Shown: positions 60,621 through 64,000 of the stretch, piece by piece
Layout: each line of letters starts with the position of its first letter
Numbering within the stretch: the first letter of the stretch is position 1
Source: Thuidium tamariscinum
Lineage: Eukaryota; Streptophyta; Bryopsida; Hypnales; Thuidiaceae
NCBI GenBank assembly: GCA_947034885.2
Contig: OZ019759.1
Span: 13,642,501-13,706,500, forward strand
Length of the DNA: 64,000 nt
Direction of reading: 5' to 3'
Made by a program: the position numbers and the translations under genes
The notes under the pieces: generated by a model
The model's input: only the letters and a program-made list of their open reading frames with translations
Database searches by the model: none
Told to the model about the DNA's origin: nothing

Positions 60621-63600
60621 TTATAGAGATTTGGAGCTGTCCTATCTTAATCGCTTAACTAAGCCAGATACTTCACAGAATCTCGTGGGTTCGATCTTTA
60701 GAGTCACTTAGTTATACTCTACAGTGATTTTTGTGAGTATAACGGGGAATTTACTTACCCTGTGTTGCGACAAACATCATCATCATAATCGTCATCTTCT
60801 ATCTCCTCGTCATTGGAGGATAAATCTTCGACCTCATCAAAGACAAGAGCATCCTTTCGTTTCAAATTCTTCTACGGGGAGTCCAGGCTAGACCGCAGAC
60901 GCATATGAGACAAAGAAGGCTCTCTTTGCACCCCACTAACACTGCGAGCTTTGGGCAGACGATAGCCACTTGCAAGAAAGTCGTTTTTGTCAAGGAATAA
61001 AGCCTTTGCACAAATCTCTTCCCAATCATAGGAATCCTCCAGCTTCCCGCATGTATACACATCCACACAACTCATTTGCACATACGTTTAGCATATGAGA
61101 TTACTCACTACATAATACTAATCAGAAGAGTTTATTAATGACAGATGATGGATGGATCAACTCGAACCGAGCTGAATTTCAATCAAACTCTCACTATTGC
61201 CGGGGATGTCAGCTTCCCCCCCGCGAACGTTGAGAACAAATAACTTCCAGGACTACAGAATTTTCTTACAATCCACAAATAAAATTCCATTCGCAATTTG
61301 GTGTTGTAGATTTGATACTCAAGCTCACCGTAAGCACGCCCTTTCGTATATCTAGCTGTCTCTGGCACGTCAAACTCGGGCAGAATTTTTACGTAAGATT
61401 CATTGTCGGGGTGCTGGAGAAACATTAAGAGCACTTTCTTGGGTGCTTTTGCTGTTGTCTGATCTTCTAGGCGATTGAATTTGCTAGAACTATATAGGTT
61501 GTAGTCGATAGTGTACGCCTTCATCTGATCATTAGACTCCACGAAGTTCAAGATCTGAGCTTGTTCTTTCTCATCTGCACAAATGAAAAGCTAAGAACAA
61601 AGATTGAGGAGAGCCGGCTTCTTCACTTTGTGCATTGAGGACATGACCTCAACAAAGTATGGAGTGTCAACAGTAGACCTCTCTTTTCGGTCACCTCCTG
61701 GCAAATTACGGAAATCAATTACACCGAGTGGCATTTGCTTAACTGTTTCGGGAGTCCAAGCATCGGTAGGCCATTCAGAATACATGTTTGAACTCGTGTT
61801 ATATGTTCAATAGTGACCCTTTGCTGTTGGTCGCATGAACTTTTTCCTATACTCAAGGAAAACCTTGAAGAACTCATATGCCTGCTCAGACAGTTCCACG
61901 CACGACTTATTCTTCGAGCTCACAAGCTTTGCCTTTGCGAAATAAGCCTCTCCTCGTCGGTCTAAGAGAACGTCCATCGTTGCCTTTGTGATGCATCGGT
62001 CTTTTTTAAAAGACTTCCAGTTCTCCAAAATAACTTCGTTGTTTGCGTTTAGGAGACCAAGCTGTGGGGTGATCTGATGAAGCTCTCTCTTTACAAGATG
62101 TTTGCGCTTTCACCTCTCCACCCACTCCTTCGTGGTGAAACAACTATTGAGGTTTGAAGAAATTGCCTTAATAGTCACCTTCGGATATATGTACTTCCGT
62201 TCTTTGCCAGACTGATTAAGGATGTGCATTGCTAATTTCTTAAGTTCATCATAGCTTAAGTTTCCAAGGAATTTGAAGAACTCCCGACTAAGCATGCAGC
62301 TCTCAGGGTTCCAATCCTTTCTGGCATTGAAAAACTTACAAGTGTCTGGATTCATAAGTTCTCCATGCACAATGGTTGTGATAACTTCACTCCAAAGTTT
62401 GTAGACATCATCTGGAGCGGTGATAATTTTAAGCTCAGTTGTGAGCTTGAGCTTTTCTTCTCTATCCTTTTTCTTCTTGAGTTTCAGATTCTTGTTCGCA
62501 TCAATCATGGAAAACCAAACATACACTGCTTTCTCAAACTCCTGCAATATCACCACAACCAAATAAAGAGAATGAAAATCAGCTCAATTCGAGCTGATGC
62601 ATAGAGCGTTCTATGTAACCATCGGACAAATGTTTATAGAATCAGTAATCAGCAGCATATGTCAGAAAGGCATTACGAAGACAGGTCATGACTCACATGA
62701 AATTTCTGGGCATTTTGATGACTGTCGATTGTGCGACGAGCAATAGTGCTTTGTCCAACTGAAGCTGCTTGGAGTATGTTCTTTGGGGAGCCCATATCTT
62801 GCCAAATGGATCGAGCACCAAGAATATTGGTAGCCCAAGATGGCAGAATAGCCACGAAGTGGTTGACACGATTATAGAACGCTGAAATGAACCGAAGTTT
62901 CTCTTCATCAATTGTCCACACCACAAAACAATTCCACTTTTGAAAGGGCTTCCTAGTTTCCTCGTCAATTCCATTCTTGTCATCCATCATCCACTTGCTA
63001 GCAACAACGCTGTGTTGACCATTGATGACGTAGAACGTCCCGTTCTCGATGTCTTCCCACTTGTCAGGTTTAGTGGTTATTCCCACGGGCATAGCACACA
63101 ACGTTTGCTTCGTGCTTTTATCAGGTATATTTAGAAGGTAGTTGACCATGTCCTTGATCAATCTCTTGTAAACAACACTAACCTTTGTGTAATCGTGCTT
63201 GCGTTCAGTGGCAGTTGAGTGGGGAACATTCTGCATTTCTTCTTCGTAATTGCCCTCAATCACTCCTGACAGCTCCGATGACTTAGGGGGCAGCTTGGAC
63301 GCAGATGCTTCTGTTGCTTTTCCTTTCTTCTGTGACTGACTTTGCACCCGCTTCGTTGTACTCCGCTGTGGCTTACTCGCGCCCGTTTTGGATGGCTCTA
63401 CAATTTTAGAGCTTCCAGTAACACCTTGGTTCACGACCTCAATGGATACAGAACGAGGTTTAGACATCTTCTTCTGCATCTCTAACTTCCCCTTCAATGT
63501 ATTGAAATCATTGAAAAGTGATCGAATTTTTGAGCACAACTGCTTCCATAAAAGTGGTGTGCCATCTGCGTTCTACCACTCCTTGTTATCAATCTTCCTT

Positions 63601-64000
63601 TCCAGTTCCTTGATCTCTTCACGAAAAGGTATTGGTTCCATACTTACAAGGAGTTCTGTCATTGTAAATGGGATAAGCTTTGAGTCCAAGCAAATTGCAA
63701 AATGATACTAATCCATACTATTAGTATCATGAAGCATTGTTACACACTTGATTTTGATCATTGGATGGGTGTCGGTTTCGATGTCCTTGACCTTCTCATC
63801 GAAGGAGAGGTTTATGTACGTCTGAGACTTCTTGAACTTGAAAACAAAAATGATCTAGTTTGTAAATGGAACCAAAGACAGACTCCAGCCTTCCACCTCT
63901 TTGGGCTCTTTAAACTCCCTCAACCAGAATGTCATCTTGCATATCGAGTTCTTCTGGACATTGCAGCTCACATTTTTTGAAGTACATTTCCAGTTTTTCG

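Larger units (their letters stand above)
57157..60772 (+). mobile_element. TGT...ACA element, copy 4, intact
   Basis: 3616 bp from TGTGGCAAGGCA to ACCCTGTGTTGCGACA. A perfect 5-bp target duplication, AACAT, flanks it at 57152-57156 and 60773-60777. The right end matches copies 1 and 2 (CCTGTGYTRCGACA). The ends are imperfect inverted repeats (TGTGGCAAGGCA against TGTCGCAACACA). No LTR. One full-length ORF on the plus strand. It lies in an exon of gene 3; removing it with one AACAT restores the gene 3 frame across the site. Confidence 0.88.
56280..63836 (-). pseudogene. ParB-like/methyltransferase-like gene 3, interrupted and decayed
   Basis: Exons are about 63836-62697, 62541-61195, 61076-60778 and, beyond the inserted element, 57151-56280. 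The first exon has a Lys/Ser-rich part and a ParB-like motif FYVINGQHSVVASKWM (about 63025). The second ends in PGSYLFSTFAGGKLTSPA, like the FxGxG loop of N6/N4 methyltransferases; the third continues GKLEDSYDWEEICAKAL and turns acidic. The last has KKRKRD, a Gln-rich coiled coil and a Pro-rich tail. In-frame stops: TAG 63710-63708, TAG 63575-63573, TGA 62112-62110, TGA 61809-61807, TAG 61593-61591, TAG 60874-60872, TGA 56995-56993. A frameshift lies near 56815, and an acceptor near 61077 reads AA, not AG. Minus-strand coding-like sequence at 63985-63902 suggests further upstream exons. Confidence 0.65.

Noticed and set aside
38382-60772. LTR retrotransposons, from TG...CA ends and 5-bp duplications
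   Set aside because: First and last 300 bp of copies 2 and 4 are unrelated, and no gag-pol motif was found.
19871-63710. A changed genetic code with TAG read as Gln, as in some ulvophyte algae
   Set aside because: TGA and TAA stops occur in the same genes, TAG also replaces Trp, and gene 1 and copy 4 end normally in TAG.
1-64000. tRNA, rRNA, CRISPR and bacterial-type operons
   Set aside because: None recognised by reading both strands; a covariance-model scan was not possible here.

Overview
The window looks like nuclear DNA of a land plant or close streptophyte relative. It has GT-AG introns in AT-rich DNA, a CACTA element with DUF4216- and DUF4218-like regions, a MULE-like transposase with a SWIM zinc finger, and long AT-rich spacers full of old repeats. 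I cannot name the species; a non-seed plant is only a guess. I saw no rRNA, tRNA, CRISPR array or bacterial operon.

The most notable content is a family of genes that join a ParB-like domain to a degenerate N6/N4-adenine/cytosine DNA-methyltransferase-like domain. Gene 1 (104-3796, +) is open over nine exons and lacks its 5' end. Gene 2 (30524-35582, +) is a full-length ten-exon paralogue with the same exon phases; it carries two in-frame stops and a broken splice donor. Gene 3 (about 63836-56280, -) is a divergent member with many in-frame stops, one frameshift and a 3.6-kb transposable element inside an exon.

Layout. 0-3.8 kb: gene 1. 3.8-19.5 kb: AT-rich spacer with tandem and dispersed repeats, a 48-codon U1-type zinc-finger ORF and two weak ORFs. 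19.9-24.1 kb: decayed MULE/SWIM transposase gene (-). 24.5-30.3 kb: a 57-bp minisatellite and a small acidic-protein gene with duplicated first exons; its intron holds a GC-rich minisatellite and four large palindromes. 30.5-35.6 kb: gene 2. 36-38.3 kb: tandem and inverted repeats. 38.4-47.7 kb: a 160-bp satellite array split by two copies of an unusual 3.6-3.9 kb element, one of them hit by a CACTA-type MITE. 47.8-52.9 kb: a CACTA element broken by a third, truncated copy. 53.9-64 kb: an FCP1-like phosphatase pseudogene and gene 3, the latter hit by an intact fourth copy (57157-60772) with a 559-codon ORF.

Three patterns tie the window together. Most decayed genes keep one reading frame over long distances, and their stops can each be explained by one C-to-T or G-to-A transition, as expected of methylated, silenced DNA. 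The 3.6-3.9 kb element family has TGT...ACA ends, 5-bp target duplications and one large ORF, but no LTRs and no polymerase. Palindromes centred on GGATCC, often flanked by GGTACC palindromes, recur mainly inside introns.
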